A stretch of DNA of 64,000 nucleotides, taken from contig NZ_JAKLOY010000003.1 of assembly GCF_023652955.1 (NCBI RefSeq), forward strand, positions 124,001 to 188,000, in the 5' to 3' direction. Numbering within the stretch: position 1 is the first letter of the stretch; every line of letters starts with the position of its first letter. Source of the stretch: Geomonas sp. Red32. Its GTDB lineage: Bacteria; Desulfobacterota; Desulfuromonadia; Geobacterales; Geobacteraceae. The notes beneath the pieces were generated by a model. The model did no database searches. It worked only from the letters and a program-made list of their open reading frames with translations, and was not told the DNA's origin. The translations under genes were made by a program, and so were the position numbers. Below, in pieces: positions 35,324 through 44,338 of this stretch.

Positions 35324-35440
35324 TCCCCCTTTGCGAAGGGGGGACAGGGGGGATTTCTGACCAGGCAGGATTTCGTCCCCGCTGCCGGCCCCACCTATTG
35401 CAGAGGGGCAAGGGGGACAGGCACCTGCGGAGCCAGTCCC
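35324..35440 (+). repeat. Two dispersed repeats after trmFO
   Basis: Bases 35324-35356 are a copy of the 33-base C/G-run repeat. Bases 35411-35440 share GCACCTGCGGAGCCAGTCCCC with the hairpin at 6588-6625 and form a stem. Together with 35357-35410 they fill the gap before the small membrane protein gene. No gene is seen here. Confidence 0.8.
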
Positions 35441-35546
35441 CCCGCATCTGCAACTTGCTGATGATTTTTCCGGGTAAACTGTAGTAGGGAAACTCTCCAC
35501 CGGCCCCCATTCAATGCCGCTGTCAACGTCTTCGCGGAGGGATGCC

Positions 35547-35747
35547 ATGCGAAGTGACAAGGGAAACCAGGAAATCTCAGTGTTAGGCAGGCTCATTTCA
35601 CTCGAAGCGCTGGTCTTTCTGATGGGGATAGCTTCTCTCGTCTACGGACTGGCCACCGCCAATGCTTTCAATCTCATCATAGGGGCGGCCATTACCATGG
35701 CAGCTGTGATCCTGGCTTTCAAGTGCCGACGGATCCGGCCGAAATAG
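35547..35747 (+). CDS. Small two-helix membrane protein
   Basis: 66 residues from ATG at 35547 with GGAGGGATGCC immediately upstream; an ATG at 35514 lacks a ribosome site. Two hydrophobic helices: LISLEALVFLMGIASLVYGL and AFNLIIGAAITMAAVILAF, followed by a basic end (KCRRIRPK). It is an inner-membrane protein of unknown role. It lies 23 bases before maf and probably shares its transcript. Confidence 0.7.
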   Translation: MRSDKGNQEISVLGRLISLEALVFLMGIASLVYGLATANAFNLIIGAAITMAAVILAFKCRRIRPK

Positions 35748-35770
35748 TGCCGCCTCGGGGAGAACATTCA

Positions 35771-36346
35771 ATGAAAAGTGCAGTCGTACTCGCCTCGGCT
35801 TCCCCGAGACGCAGCGAGCTCCTGGAGTCCGCCGGGATCACCTTCCGGATCGTGCCCGCCGACATCGACGAGACTCCCTTGCCGGACGAGCCTCCCGTCG
35901 ACCATGTCCTGCGGCTGGCCGAGGGGAAGGCGAAGGCTTCCGCCGAGCTCTGTCCGGAGGGGCGCTTCTTCCTGGGGGCGGATACCATCGTCCTTTGCCA
36001 GGGGGAGATCATGGGGAAACCGAAGGACGCCGCCGACGCGGAGCGGATGCTGAAGAAGCTTTCTGGCATCCCTCATGAGGTGGTGACCGGTTTCGCCATC
36101 TACGACCGCGAGCGCGACGGCGCCATCACCGAGGCGGTGCGGACCAAGGTCTTTTTTAAGCACCTGCGCGACGAGGAGATCGCCGCCTACATCGCTACCG
36201 GTTGCCCGTTCGACAAGGCGGGAGCCTACGCGATCCAGGGGGGCGCCGCCCACATGGTCCAGAAGATCGAAGGATCGTACACCAATGTGGTGGGGCTTCC
36301 GCTTTGCGAGGTGGTCGAGCAGCTCAGGGTGATGGGAGCGATCTGA
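35771..36346 (+). CDS. maf: Maf-like nucleotide pyrophosphatase
   Basis: 191 residues, ATG at 35771 behind GGGGAGA. VVLASASPRRSELLESAG is the Maf signature at the start; ADTIVLCQGEIMGKP and YAIQGGAAHMVQKIEGSY complete the active site. Maf proteins hydrolyse non-canonical or methylated nucleoside triphosphates and affect septation. The gene is followed after 13 bases by yggS, a common pairing in this lineage. Confidence 0.95.
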   Translation: MKSAVVLASASPRRSELLESAGITFRIVPADIDETPLPDEPPVDHVLRLAEGKAKASAELCPEGRFFLGADTIVLCQGEIMGKPKDAADAERMLKKLSGIPHEVVTGFAIYDRERDGAITEAVRTKVFFKHLRDEEIAAYIATGCPFDKAGAYAIQGGAAHMVQKIEGSYTNVVGLPLCEVVEQLRVMGAI

Positions 36347-36359
36347 GGAAGGGGGAGCC

Positions 36360-37058
36360 GTGTCGATAGCCGATAACTTTCAGACCATCCGGCAGAGGAT
36401 CGAGCAGGCGGCGGTGAAGGCCGGCCGCGATCCCAAAACCGTGCAGCTGGTGGCGGTCTCCAAGACCAAGCCGGCAGAGGCGATATCCGAGGCGCTTTCG
36501 GTTGGGCAGACCATCTTCGGCGAAAACTACGTCCAGGAGCTGGTCGCCAAGGCGGTGGAGCTCCCGAAGGAGATCTGCTGGCACTTCATCGGCCACCTCC
36601 AGAGCAACAAGGTGCGCCAGATCGCCGGACTGGTCGACCTGATCCATTCGGTGGACCGCATCTCGCTGGCCCGGGAGATCGACCGGCAGTGGGGTGAAAT
36701 CGGCAAGAGCTGCGATGTCCTCGTCCAGGTCAATATCTCCCAGGAAGCGAACAAGAGTGGAACGACGAGCGAAGAGCTTCTCGATCTGGTGAAGGAGGTC
36801 GCTGCCCTCCCGCACCTGCGGGTGAAGGGGCTGATGACCATGCCTCCGTTCTTCGACGATCCGGAAGGCGCGCGTCCCTATTTCCGCGCCCTCAGAGAGT
36901 TGTCCGGAAAAGTCGAGGCAGCCGGTATTGCGAATGTAGAGATGCGCGAGCTCTCGATGGGGATGTCCGGCGACTTCGAAGCCGCCATCGCCGAGGGGGC
37001 AACGCTGGTCAGGGTCGGCTCGGCACTCTTCGGCGAGCGGGATTACGGAAGCAAATAA
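36360..37058 (+). CDS. yggS: YggS-family PLP homeostasis protein
   Basis: 232 residues, GTG start at 36360 with AAGGGGGAG upstream. The PLP Lys is in LVAVSKTKPAE; IFGENYVQEL, WHFIGHLQSNKVRQI, LVQVNISQEANKSG and RELSMGMSGDFEAAI are all family blocks. It is a fold-type III PLP carrier that keeps free PLP and amino-acid pools in balance and has no known catalytic activity. It belongs to the maf transcript. Confidence 0.95.
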   Translation: MSIADNFQTIRQRIEQAAVKAGRDPKTVQLVAVSKTKPAEAISEALSVGQTIFGENYVQELVAKAVELPKEICWHFIGHLQSNKVRQIAGLVDLIHSVDRISLAREIDRQWGEIGKSCDVLVQVNISQEANKSGTTSEELLDLVKEVAALPHLRVKGLMTMPPFFDDPEGARPYFRALRELSGKVEAAGIANVEMRELSMGMSGDFEAAIAEGATLVRVGSALFGERDYGSK

Positions 37059-37079
37059 AGGGACAGTCAAAACCGGATA

Positions 37080-37204
37080 GAACGCGGATGACACGGATTG
37101 AACGGATTTGCACGGATAAAGCTCTAAGCTTTTAGGTTCAAACCTTTTGACTGGTCTTTGCCTCATCCGCCTTTATCCGTTAAATCCGTGCCATCCGTGT
37201 TCCA
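37080..37204. repeat. Large imperfect inverted repeat of the ATCCGTG type
   Basis: The left arm (AACGCGGATGACACGGATTG and on to about 37120) and the right arm (CCGTGCCATCCGTGTTCCAT at the end, from about 37165) are near-complementary with internal repeats of the word CGGAT. It would fold into a long stem of about 40 bp. It fills the gap between yggS and the next small gene. Confidence 0.8.
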
Positions 37205-37223
37205 TTGATTTGGGGTTATAACC

Positions 37224-37460
37224 ATGGAATCTCAACCGAAAAAGCAGATCTCCAAACTGAGGCGCCCGTTCGTAGCAGCCGGGGCCGTGGCGGGCGCCGG
37301 CATCTCCGTCTGGTACCTAGTTGCCAACTTCGGCATCAGCACCATCGTTCCCGACCCGATCTGGCTCAAGTTCGTCAAGGTCGCTCTCATCATGTTCTGC
37401 TCGATCTATCTCGCCAATCTGCTGCGCAATGTGGTGGAGAAGGTGATTGGCAAAAAATAA
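37224..37460 (+). CDS. Small membrane protein of unknown function
   Basis: 78 residues. A basic N-terminus (SQPKKQISKLRRP) precedes two hydrophobic segments (FVAAGAVAGAGISVWYLVA and FVKVALIMFCSIYLANLLR), with a positively charged end. There is no known domain. The ribosome site is weak (TTGGGGTTAT). The stop codon overlaps the first base of a dispersed repeat. Coding status is supported by composition and the membrane pattern only. Confidence 0.6.
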   Translation: MESQPKKQISKLRRPFVAAGAVAGAGISVWYLVANFGISTIVPDPIWLKFVKVALIMFCSIYLANLLRNVVEKVIGKK

Positions 37461-37493
37461 AATCCCCCCTGTCCCCCCTTTGACAAGGGGGGG
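37460..37493 (-). repeat. Copy of the 33-base repeat, reverse orientation
   Basis: AAATCCCCCCTGTCCCCCC then TTTGACAA and a G-run. It is the inverse of the copies at 21151, 25721 and 35324. It begins on the last base of the small membrane protein stop codon. Confidence 0.85.
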
Positions 37494-37656
37494 ACGCTGT
37501 GCGTCCCACATTGGTTGTGGAACCGTCCTTGACCGTACCGGCATCCGAATCATCCCACCTCCTGCTTCCTGACTCCAAGCTGTGGAAAAATTAAGTTGTT
37601 TTTGAGAGGGGCTTCATGCTAACGCTGATTGGTTATTTCAGCTTTGGGAGATCCCT

Positions 37657-39285
37657 ATGATTCACCTTTCCAATATCACCAAACAGCACGGCTCCAAGGT
37701 GCTGTTCAAAGACGCGAGCTTTCAGATCCTTCCCGGAACCCGTGCCGGTCTGGTCGGCCCCAACGGAGCGGGGAAGACCACCATCTTCCGGATCATCACC
37801 GGCGAGGAGGAGGTCGATTCCGGCGAGATCACGGTCGGGAAAAAGACGACCATCGGCTATTTTTCGCAGGACATCGGTGACATGGCAGGTCGCTCCGCAC
37901 TGGAAGAGGTGATGGCGGTCTCCGCCGAAACGGTACGGCTGGCCGCCGAGCTCAAAGAGATGGAAGAGCAGATGGGGACCGACATCTCCGCGGACGAGAT
38001 GGAGGCCCTTTTGGCCCGCTACGGCGAGGCTATGGAGGAGTTTGAGCACCGCGGCGGCTACGATCTCGATTCCCGCGCCAAGGCGGTCCTCACCGGCCTC
38101 GGTATCGGTCCCGACCGCTACCACAACCCGGTCGAGTCCTTCAGCGGCGGGTGGCGCATGCGCGTGGCGCTGGCCGGCATCCTCACCCTTCAGCCCGACG
38201 TCCTTCTCCTGGACGAGCCGACCAACCACCTGGACGTCGAGTCTATCGTCTGGCTTGAAGAGTGGATCGCCAGCGAGTACAAGGGTGCCCTCCTGATGAC
38301 CAGCCACGACCGCGATTTCATGAACCGGGTCGTGAACCGGATCGTGGAGGTGGCCAATAAGACCATCACCACCTATAACGGGAACTACGACTTCTACGAG
38401 AAAGAGCGCGACATCCGCAAAGAGCAGCTCCTGGCTAGCTACAAGCGTCAGCAGGAGATGCTTTCCAAGGAAGAGGAATTCATCGCCCGTTTCGCCGCCC
38501 GCGCCTCGCACGCCGCCCAGGTGCAGTCGCGCGTGAAGAAGATCGAGAAGATCGAAAGGATCGAGATCCCGGCCGAGGATAAAGTGGTCCGCTTCGAATT
38601 CAACGAACCTCCCCGTAGCGGCGACGATGTCGTGGTCATGAATGGCCTCGCCAAGAGCTGGACCAACCCGGACGGAAGCCTCCACCCCGTTTTCTCCGGC
38701 GTCACCGGCACCATCAAGAGGCTCAGCAAGATCGCGGTGGTAGGTGTCAACGGCGCGGGTAAATCCACCTTCCTCAAGACCATCGCCGGGGAAACCGAGC
38801 CGAGCGCCGGCACCGTAAATTTGGGGGCCAACGTCGAGCTCGGCTACTTCAGCCAGCACGCGATGGAGATCCTCGACCCGAAGAAGACGATCTTCGAAAC
38901 CGTCCAGGATGTCATTCCCCTGGCCACCATCGGGGTGATCAGGAACCTGCTCGGCTCCTTCCTCTTCCAGGGGGACGACGTCGACAAGCGGATCGAGAAC
39001 CTTTCCGGCGGCGAGAAGAGCCGTGTGGTGCTGGCGACGCTGCTGGCGCGCCCGGTCAACTTCCTGGTGCTCGACGAGCCGACCAACCACCTGGACATCA
39101 AGTCGCGCGAGATCCTCCTCGACGCCCTGTCGAACTTCACCGGCACCGTCATGCTGGTTAGCCACGACCGCCACTTCCTCCGCAAGCTCGTGGACCGCGT
39201 CATCGAGGTCGACCACGGCGAGATGCGGCTCTACGAAGGGAACTACGACTACTACCTGTCCAAAACCGGCGGCGTCATCCACTAA
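37657..39285 (+). CDS. ABC-F family ATPase
   Basis: 542 residues with two nucleotide-binding domains and no membrane segment. First domain: Walker A GPNGAGKTT, signature SGGW, Walker B LLLDEPTNHLD. Second domain: GVNGAGKST, LSGGE, LVLDEPTNHLD. A charged linker joins them (about 245-310). The set fits the ABC-F translation factors (EttA, Uup, YbiT group), which act on the ribosome; resistance-type roles are also possible. GGGAGAT precedes the ATG. It stands alone between two repeats. Confidence 0.92.
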   Translation: MIHLSNITKQHGSKVLFKDASFQILPGTRAGLVGPNGAGKTTIFRIITGEEEVDSGEITVGKKTTIGYFSQDIGDMAGRSALEEVMAVSAETVRLAAELKEMEEQMGTDISADEMEALLARYGEAMEEFEHRGGYDLDSRAKAVLTGLGIGPDRYHNPVESFSGGWRMRVALAGILTLQPDVLLLDEPTNHLDVESIVWLEEWIASEYKGALLMTSHDRDFMNRVVNRIVEVANKTITTYNGNYDFYEKERDIRKEQLLASYKRQQEMLSKEEEFIARFAARASHAAQVQSRVKKIEKIERIEIPAEDKVVRFEFNEPPRSGDDVVVMNGLAKSWTNPDGSLHPVFSGVTGTIKRLSKIAVVGVNGAGKSTFLKTIAGETEPSAGTVNLGANVELGYFSQHAMEILDPKKTIFETVQDVIPLATIGVIRNLLGSFLFQGDDVDKRIENLSGGEKSRVVLATLLARPVNFLVLDEPTNHLDIKSREILLDALSNFTGTVMLVSHDRHFLRKLVDRVIEVDHGEMRLYEGNYDYYLSKTGGVIH

Positions 39286-39316
39286 CCCCATCGCCTGCTA
39301 GTGGGTGCTTAATCTA

Positions 39317-39368
39317 TACCCTCGCCCGTTTAGAGGAGAGGGGGGCCGAAGGGCGGGTTAGGGAGGTT
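39317..39368 (+). repeat. Degenerate copy of the TACCCTCGCCC repeat
   Basis: TACCCTCGCCC, a short hairpin, GGCCGAAGGGCGGGTTAGGG and AGGTT. Better copies lie at 44189-44240 and 57917-57968. Confidence 0.75.
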
Positions 39369-39466
39369 TATTCCTGTTTGCCAGACCCTGACCTCCATGC
39401 TATAAACCATGCATTGTGCCCCGCGCAGTGGCGGGAAATTACTTTCGATTCCAAGGAGAGCAGAAC

Positions 39467-39850
39467 ATGGCAAAGAACCCGGAAATGACCTTCAAATACG
39501 TCTTCACCTATGATTACAGCCCGGTCTATGTCAACGGTGCCCATGGCGGCGTCTCTCCCCGCGGCGAACTGGTCATGAACTTCTACCTCGAGCGTCAGCC
39601 GCTCCCGAACGCGATTTCCCACGAGATCACCCAGACCGGCACCATCGGCGAAGAGACCGGCGTCGAGCCGGCGGACCTTGGCCGCAGCATCGTTCGGCAC
39701 GTCACCAATGGCGTGGTGGTCAATTACCAGACCGCCCGCGACCTCCACTTCTGGCTCGGCGAGAAGCTGAAGGAGATGGAAGCCCTCGAGCAGGCCAAGC
39801 TGGCCATGGCCATGGAGCAGGCGGGGGGCAAGACCCAGTCCACCCACTAG
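39467..39850 (+). CDS. Conserved-looking protein of unknown function (weakly DUF3467-like)
   Basis: 127 residues, ATG at 39467 with AAGGAGAG upstream. It contains SPVYVNGAHGGVSPRGELVM, then NFYLERQPLPN, then GRSIVRHVTNGVVVNYQTAR and a charged C-terminal helix. The order of a YVNG strand, a short acidic strand and a final amphipathic helix recalls DUF3467, but the match is weak. It has no signal peptide or membrane segment. A terminator follows at once, so it is a single-gene unit, and its strong ribosome site suggests good expression. Confidence 0.75.
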   Translation: MAKNPEMTFKYVFTYDYSPVYVNGAHGGVSPRGELVMNFYLERQPLPNAISHEITQTGTIGEETGVEPADLGRSIVRHVTNGVVVNYQTARDLHFWLGEKLKEMEALEQAKLAMAMEQAGGKTQSTH

Positions 39851-39869
39851 CCATTTCTGCGTCATAAGA

Positions 39870-39929
39870 AAAGGGGCTGGTATCACCCGCAACGCCAATA
39901 CGGCCGGGTGATCCGCCCCTCTCTTTTTA
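39870..39929 (+). terminator. Two-step hairpin terminator
   Basis: AGGGGC pairs with GCCCCT and ATCACCCG with CGGGTGAT in one interrupted stem, followed by CTCTTTTTAT. An A-run precedes it, so it may work on both strands. Confidence 0.85.
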
Positions 39930-39995
39930 TTCGGACATAACTTCCCTCCCTCATGGGGAGGGGGACCACCGCTAGTTATTGAAAGAGGTACCTTG

Positions 39996-41204
39996 ATGTT
40001 GCCACAGCGCTCGGTTGGAGCCGAATCGGTCAGGATGATTGAACTTGGGCATCCCTGGATCATCGCGGATGCCTACACCAAGAAGTGGCCCGCCGGGGAG
40101 GCGGGAGACGTTGTCGAATTGGCCGATCCGGCCGGACGTTTCCTGGCCACCGCCCTTTTGGACCCTGCCGACCGGATCGTCGCCCGCATCCTCTCCCGCC
40201 ACCCCATGCGTCTCGACCGGGGATGGATCAAGAAACGTCTGGAGCGGGCGGTAGCCATCCGCCGCGACCACGCCGATCTCACCGATACCGATGCGTACCG
40301 GCTGGTGAATGGCGAGGGGGACGGCTTTCCCGGCCTGACCGTGGACCGCTACGGCGATTACCTCATGATCCAGCTCTACTGCAATGGCTGGCGCAAGCAC
40401 CTGAAGCTGGTCACCCAGGCGCTGGACGAGCTCCTCGCTCCGGCAGGGATCTACGAGAAGGGGCGCCCCCAGAAGACCAGGGAGCTCGAGGCGGAGAGGG
40501 AGGATAAGAAGTATGGAAGGCTCTTGACCGGCACTGCCGCTCCCGACCCGTTGCTGGTCATGGAGAACGGCCTGAACTACCGGATCAGCCTGGAGCGCGG
40601 TCTCAACACCGGCCTCTTCCTCGACCAGCGGAACAACCGGCGTGACCTCGTGAAACGGGTGAAGGGGAAACGCTTCCTCAATCTCTTTTCCTACACCGGC
40701 GCCTTCTCGGTGGCGGCAGCCTCGGCCGGAGCCAGCCTGGTTACCAGCGTCGACGCCTCGGCGACCTACATGGAGGTGGCCCGCGAGAACTTCAACGCCA
40801 ACCGGCTCAACCCCAAACGGCACGAGTTCCTGCTGGGAGATTGCCTGGCGGTACTCGACGACCTGGCCAAGCGGGGGAAGGTGTACGACGTCATCCTGAT
40901 GGACCCGCCGTCCTTTTCCACCACCGCGAAGAGCCGCTTCACCACCCGTGGCGGCACCTCCGATCTCGTCGCCGCCGCGCTGAAGATCCTGAAAAACGGG
41001 GGGCTCCTGATCGCCTCGTCCAACCATCAGAAGGTCGATGTGGCGGATTACCTGAAGGAGCTCCGCCGCGGTGCGCTGCAGGCGGGGAGCTCTCTGGATG
41101 TCGTCGCCTTGCACGGCCAGCCGGAGGATTTTCCGTACCCGGTGACCTTCCCCGAGGGGCGCTACCTCAAGTACGCGATCTGTGTCAAAGGGGAGGGGAT
41201 GTAG
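39996..41204 (+). CDS. rlmI: RlmI-like 23S rRNA (cytosine-5) methyltransferase
   Basis: 402 residues, ATG at 39996 (a TTG one codon earlier is possible) with AGAGGT upstream. The N-terminal ~75 residues are PUA-like (RMIELGHPWIIADAY). The middle has the RlmI-type block LVNGEGDGFPGLTVDRYGDY. The SAM-binding domain has FLNLFSYTGAFSVAAASAGA, VTSVDASATYMEVA and LMDPPSFSTT. RlmI methylates C1962 of 23S rRNA in E. coli; whether this protein hits the same base cannot be told. The order PUA, linker, Rossmann is the usual one and the length is normal. Confidence 0.88.
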   Translation: MLPQRSVGAESVRMIELGHPWIIADAYTKKWPAGEAGDVVELADPAGRFLATALLDPADRIVARILSRHPMRLDRGWIKKRLERAVAIRRDHADLTDTDAYRLVNGEGDGFPGLTVDRYGDYLMIQLYCNGWRKHLKLVTQALDELLAPAGIYEKGRPQKTRELEAEREDKKYGRLLTGTAAPDPLLVMENGLNYRISLERGLNTGLFLDQRNNRRDLVKRVKGKRFLNLFSYTGAFSVAAASAGASLVTSVDASATYMEVARENFNANRLNPKRHEFLLGDCLAVLDDLAKRGKVYDVILMDPPSFSTTAKSRFTTRGGTSDLVAAALKILKNGGLLIASSNHQKVDVADYLKELRRGALQAGSSLDVVALHGQPEDFPYPVTFPEGRYLKYAICVKGEGM

Positions 41205-41241
41205 TGGCGAAATGCCCCCGCCCCTGAGTGCCGGGTGAGTG

Positions 41242-42858
41242 CTAAGCCACCTTGAATTGATTCACCATCCGTTCCAGATCGCCGCTCAAGGTCAGGAGAT
41301 GACCGGCAGCCCGGGCGGCATCCTGCGATCCCGAGGCGGTCCTGGTGACGATTTCCGACATCGCGTTGAGGTTGCGGGAGCTTTCGTTGGTGGTGGCGCT
41401 TTGCTCTTCGGCGGCGGTGGCGATCTGTTCCGTCTTCAGGGAGACGGTCTTTATCTGGTCCATGATCCGGCACAGGGCGTCGTTCGAGCGCGCCGCCTCC
41501 TCGCTCCCCTTTTCCACCTCCCTAACCCCTTCGTCCATCGCCGTTACCGCAGTCAAGGTTTCCTGCTGCATGCTCCGGATCATGTCGCCGATCTCGCGGG
41601 TGGCCTTGGTGGTCCGCTCCGCCAGGGCACGCACTTCGTCGGCGACCACGGCGAAACCGCGCCCCTGCTCGCCTGCCCGGGCCGCCTCGATGGCGGCATT
41701 GAGGGCGAGGAGATTGGTCTGGTCGGCGATGTCCTCGATAGTGTTGATGATGGCGCCGATCTGCTCGGACCGCTGTCCGAGGGAAGCCGCGGTACCGGCG
41801 GTGAAGCGGACCCGCTCGGCGATGTTGTTCATGATTTGGATGGTGGCGTTGACTACCTCGGCACCGGTGTGGGCCGCGTCGCTCGCCGTGTTGGCCTCCT
41901 GGGCCAGTCCGATACAGTTGGAGGAGATGTCGGCGGAGGTTCCGGACATCTGCTCGCTCGCGGTTGCCACGGTGACACTCTGGCTGGACAGCTCGGCCAT
42001 CCCGCCCGCCATCTGCTCCGAGGCGAGGCTTAGCTCCCGTGCCGTGCCCGCTACGTCGGTTGCGGCGGAGCTGAGGCGGTTGACCATCTCTCCCAGGGTC
42101 ACCCTGACCTTCTCGGCGCTGGCGCCGATCTTCCCAAGCTCATCCTCGCGGCTCCAGACGGCGGGGATGGAAAAGTCGCCCCGCTCGAGATTGCCGAGGC
42201 TTTCCACGAGCCGGTCGGCAGGGGTGACGATGAGCTTCTTGATGAGGTAGTTGATCAAGATGAGAGTAAACCCGAGGGCAACCAGCACGTACACCAGGCA
42301 CTCGTTGATGGTCCGGTAGCCCTTCTTTTGGGCCACCGCTCCCATCTGCTCCGCCGCCGCCTTGACCCTGGTGGAGGCTTTCTCCAGGAGCTCCGTGGGG
42401 GCGCGGTCCATCCCCGCCACCGCCTGGTCCCCCGCATGGGGAAGGAAGCCGGCCTCTTTGAAGGAGGCGAGCCCCTTGCGGTAATCGATCCCCATTTGCC
42501 GGTGCGCTTCCAAAAACTGCCCGATCAGGGCGCGGGCCTCGGGATCGTCAACACGGTTGGCGAGCTCCTTTCCTTCGGCCTGGACTTCCTGCTCCTTTTT
42601 CTCGAAATTCCCCCAGTACTTTTCGAACTTGGCGGGATCGCTCCCCCTGAGGAGAACGTCCTTCCACTCCTGCACCTGCTTCTTGAAATCCAGGGTCATC
42701 TTGAGGACTTCGAAGGTGTTCGCGTTTCCCTGCTGGACTTTGCTCCCCAGGGTCGTGATGCTGTTCCACGAGCTCCATAATCCGAACAGCCCTCCTGCCA
42801 GAACTACAACGATCCCCAAACCCATGATCGCCGAAAGCTCAGCGCGGATGGTTCTCAT
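41242..42858 (-). CDS. Methyl-accepting chemotaxis protein
   Basis: 538 residues. TM1 is about residues 11-30 ([17 protein letters not shown]) and TM2 about 188-208 ([20 protein letters not shown]), with a helical periplasmic sensor of about 155 residues between them. HAMP follows, then the long signalling helix pair with the conserved hairpin tip ([40 protein letters not shown]). There is no CheR-binding pentapeptide at the C-terminus. No che genes are nearby, so its array class cannot be deduced. Ligand unknown. Confidence 0.95.
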   Translation of the reverse strand: MRTIRAELSAIMGLGIVVVLAGGLFGLWSSWNSITTLGSKVQQGNANTFEVLKMTLDFKKQVQEWKDVLLRGSDPAKFEKYWGNFEKKEQEVQAEGKELANRVDDPEARALIGQFLEAHRQMGIDYRKGLASFKEAGFLPHAGDQAVAGMDRAPTELLEKASTRVKAAAEQMGAVAQKKGYRTINECLVYVLVALGFTLILINYLIKKLIVTPADRLVESLGNLERGDFSIPAVWSREDELGKIGASAEKVRVTLGEMVNRLSSAATDVAGTARELSLASEQMAGGMAELSSQSVTVATASEQMSGTSADISSNCIGLAQEANTASDAAHTGAEVVNATIQIMNNIAERVRFTAGTAASLGQRSEQIGAIINTIEDIADQTNLLALNAAIEAARAGEQGRGFAVVADEVRALAERTTKATREIGDMIRSMQQETLTAVTAMDEGVREVEKGSEEAARSNDALCRIMDQIKTVSLKTEQIATAAEEQSATTNESSRNLNAMSEIVTRTASGSQDAARAAGHLLTLSGDLERMVNQFKVA

Positions 42859-43201
42859 GCCCTACCCCCTGATGGAAAATTGGCAACTAGCTCTTTTTTC
42901 GGAATTTACGGCGTCAACTTTAGGCCGGTTTGAAGAAGATAATGTTACGAATCTGTCACGACGGGGGCGGGCACGGAGGTGAAGGGGGGAGGGATGGTTT
43001 TGGAGAATCCTGAAAAAGAATAAAGTCAGGAAAGCACACAAGCAGGAAGGGCAGCCTGCGGCGAAGGGGACGGATTCCACCTTGCCTTCTCCGGCCAAGT
43101 GACCCTAATAAAAAGATCCCCTCGGAGTTGTCTCCAAGGGGATCTTTGTTTGTGACTGTGATCGGAAGGTGTGCCAGGGGCTTCCCTGCTGACGGCGCGG
43201 C
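42859..43201. other. 343-base gap between the chemoreceptor and deacetylase genes
   Basis: Only the deacetylase terminator (43109-43148) is recognisable. The remainder would hold the chemoreceptor promoter on the minus strand, but no convincing -10/-35 pair or sigma-28 site is visible to me. No gene is seen. Confidence 0.5.
43109..43148 (-). terminator. Intrinsic terminator of the polysaccharide deacetylase gene
   Basis: Minus-strand AAAGATCCCC..GGAG, loop ACAA, CTCC..GGGGATCTTT then TTATT. A 14-bp nearly perfect stem with a T-run. Confidence 0.9.
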
Positions 43202-44023
43202 CTAGTAGACGATATTCCTCTTGGGGGCGCTCCCTTCCACGATGCGGGCGAAGTTTTTCCCTTGGTCGGCGTTGATCAGCAGGTAACGGGGGAGCTTCAT
43301 CACGGAATCCCTGGAGGTCGCGTGGTGCGCCTCGATGGTGAAGGTCGCGCGGTAGCCGGCCTCGGTGGCCTTCTTCAGGAGGTAGTCGTCATAGATCCCG
43401 AACGGCCAGGCCAGCATGTCGACGGTGCCGCCCAGTTTCTCTTCCAGGCGGGCCTTCGATTTCTTGAGCTGGGTGTTGACCGACTTCTCGAACTCGGCCG
43501 GGGTCATCTTCTTCTTGTCCTTCTTGAAGTTGGGATGCCAGAAGGTGTGGGACTGGATGTCGAAGCCGTTTTTCTTGAGCTCCTTCAGCTGTTCCCAGGT
43601 CATGGCGTACTTCGCGTTGGAGATGGCGGAAGGATAGACGAAGACGGTGACCGGGATGTTGTATTTCTTGGCCAGCGGCAGCATTTCGGTGTAGACCGAC
43701 TTGTGCGCATCGTCCTCGACGATGACCACCGATTTCGGCCCGGGCGCGGGACCCTTCTTGTAGTAGTAATCGACCAGGGCCTTCAGGGGGATGACGTGGT
43801 AGCCGTTGGCCTTCAGGTACTTCAGATGCTCCTCGAACACGGACGTCTTGATGGTCATGCCGTCGACGACGGCGGGACCGAGGCGATGGTAAAGGAGTAT
43901 CGGAACATTCAGACCCTGGGTGAGGGCCGGCTGGCTGGCTTTGATTTGGGGCTGGGACGCCTGGACGCCGATTGCCGCGAAGAGGACGGCGACCAGTACC
44001 AGGAGCAGGATTCGGCTTTTCAT
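43202..44023 (-). CDS. Secreted polysaccharide deacetylase (NodB family)
   Basis: 273 residues from ATG at 44023, chosen because GGAGGT precedes it and the signal peptide follows (SRILLLVLVAVLFAAIGVQA). The NodB elements are VPILLYHRLGP, VVIVEDDAHKS (Asp pair, with an unusual Glu-Asp-Asp-Ala instead of FDDG), and the metal His pair in SHTFWHP; AWPFGIYDDYL is the later motif. It probably removes acetyl groups from an exported or wall glycan in the periplasm, like PgaB-type enzymes. The altered first motif may change activity. It is a single-gene unit with its own terminator. Confidence 0.87.
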   Translation of the reverse strand: MKSRILLLVLVAVLFAAIGVQASQPQIKASQPALTQGLNVPILLYHRLGPAVVDGMTIKTSVFEEHLKYLKANGYHVIPLKALVDYYYKKGPAPGPKSVVIVEDDAHKSVYTEMLPLAKKYNIPVTVFVYPSAISNAKYAMTWEQLKELKKNGFDIQSHTFWHPNFKKDKKKMTPAEFEKSVNTQLKKSKARLEEKLGGTVDMLAWPFGIYDDYLLKKATEAGYRATFTIEAHHATSRDSVMKLPRYLLINADQGKNFARIVEGSAPKRNIVY

Positions 44024-44338
44024 CGTGGGTGAAACCTCCGCTGTACGTTGTATGAATGCCCGGTCGTGCCGAAGCAACTCCCTACCTTAGCAGAAACCGG
44101 TGAAATGTGAAACGCCGAATTCCGCTGCTCTTATTTACCCCCTCCTCTGGGCCAACGTCGGAAGGGGGTCCGCAGTGCCTTCCAGTTATACCCTCGCCCC
44201 TTCAGGGGAGAGGGTGGCCGAAGGCCGGGTGAGGGAGGTTATGGAGATTTCGATTTCCCCCCGGAGCCTGAAGCTGACGGTACAATTGTGTAGGTGGGTA
44301 ATTGCCCGAATCATCCCCAAGCACACTCAGGAGGAGAC
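44024..44338. other. 315-base gap with a dispersed repeat
   Basis: Bases 44189-44240 are a full copy of the TACCCTCGCCC repeat. A TACAAT at 44281-44286 may be the -10 of the thioredoxin gene, without a good -35. I see no gene in it. Confidence 0.5.
44189..44240 (+). repeat. Copy of the 52-base TACCCTCGCCC repeat
   Basis: TACCCTCGCCCC, the hairpin CCCCTTCAGGGG, then GTGGCCGAAGGCCGGGTGAG and GGAGGTT. Nearly identical to 57917-57968. Confidence 0.85.

Noticed and set aside
42859-42960. Second GEMM riboswitch before the chemoreceptor gene
   Set aside because: None of the conserved blocks (AAACC, AAAGCC, GGGTCT) occur in order there.
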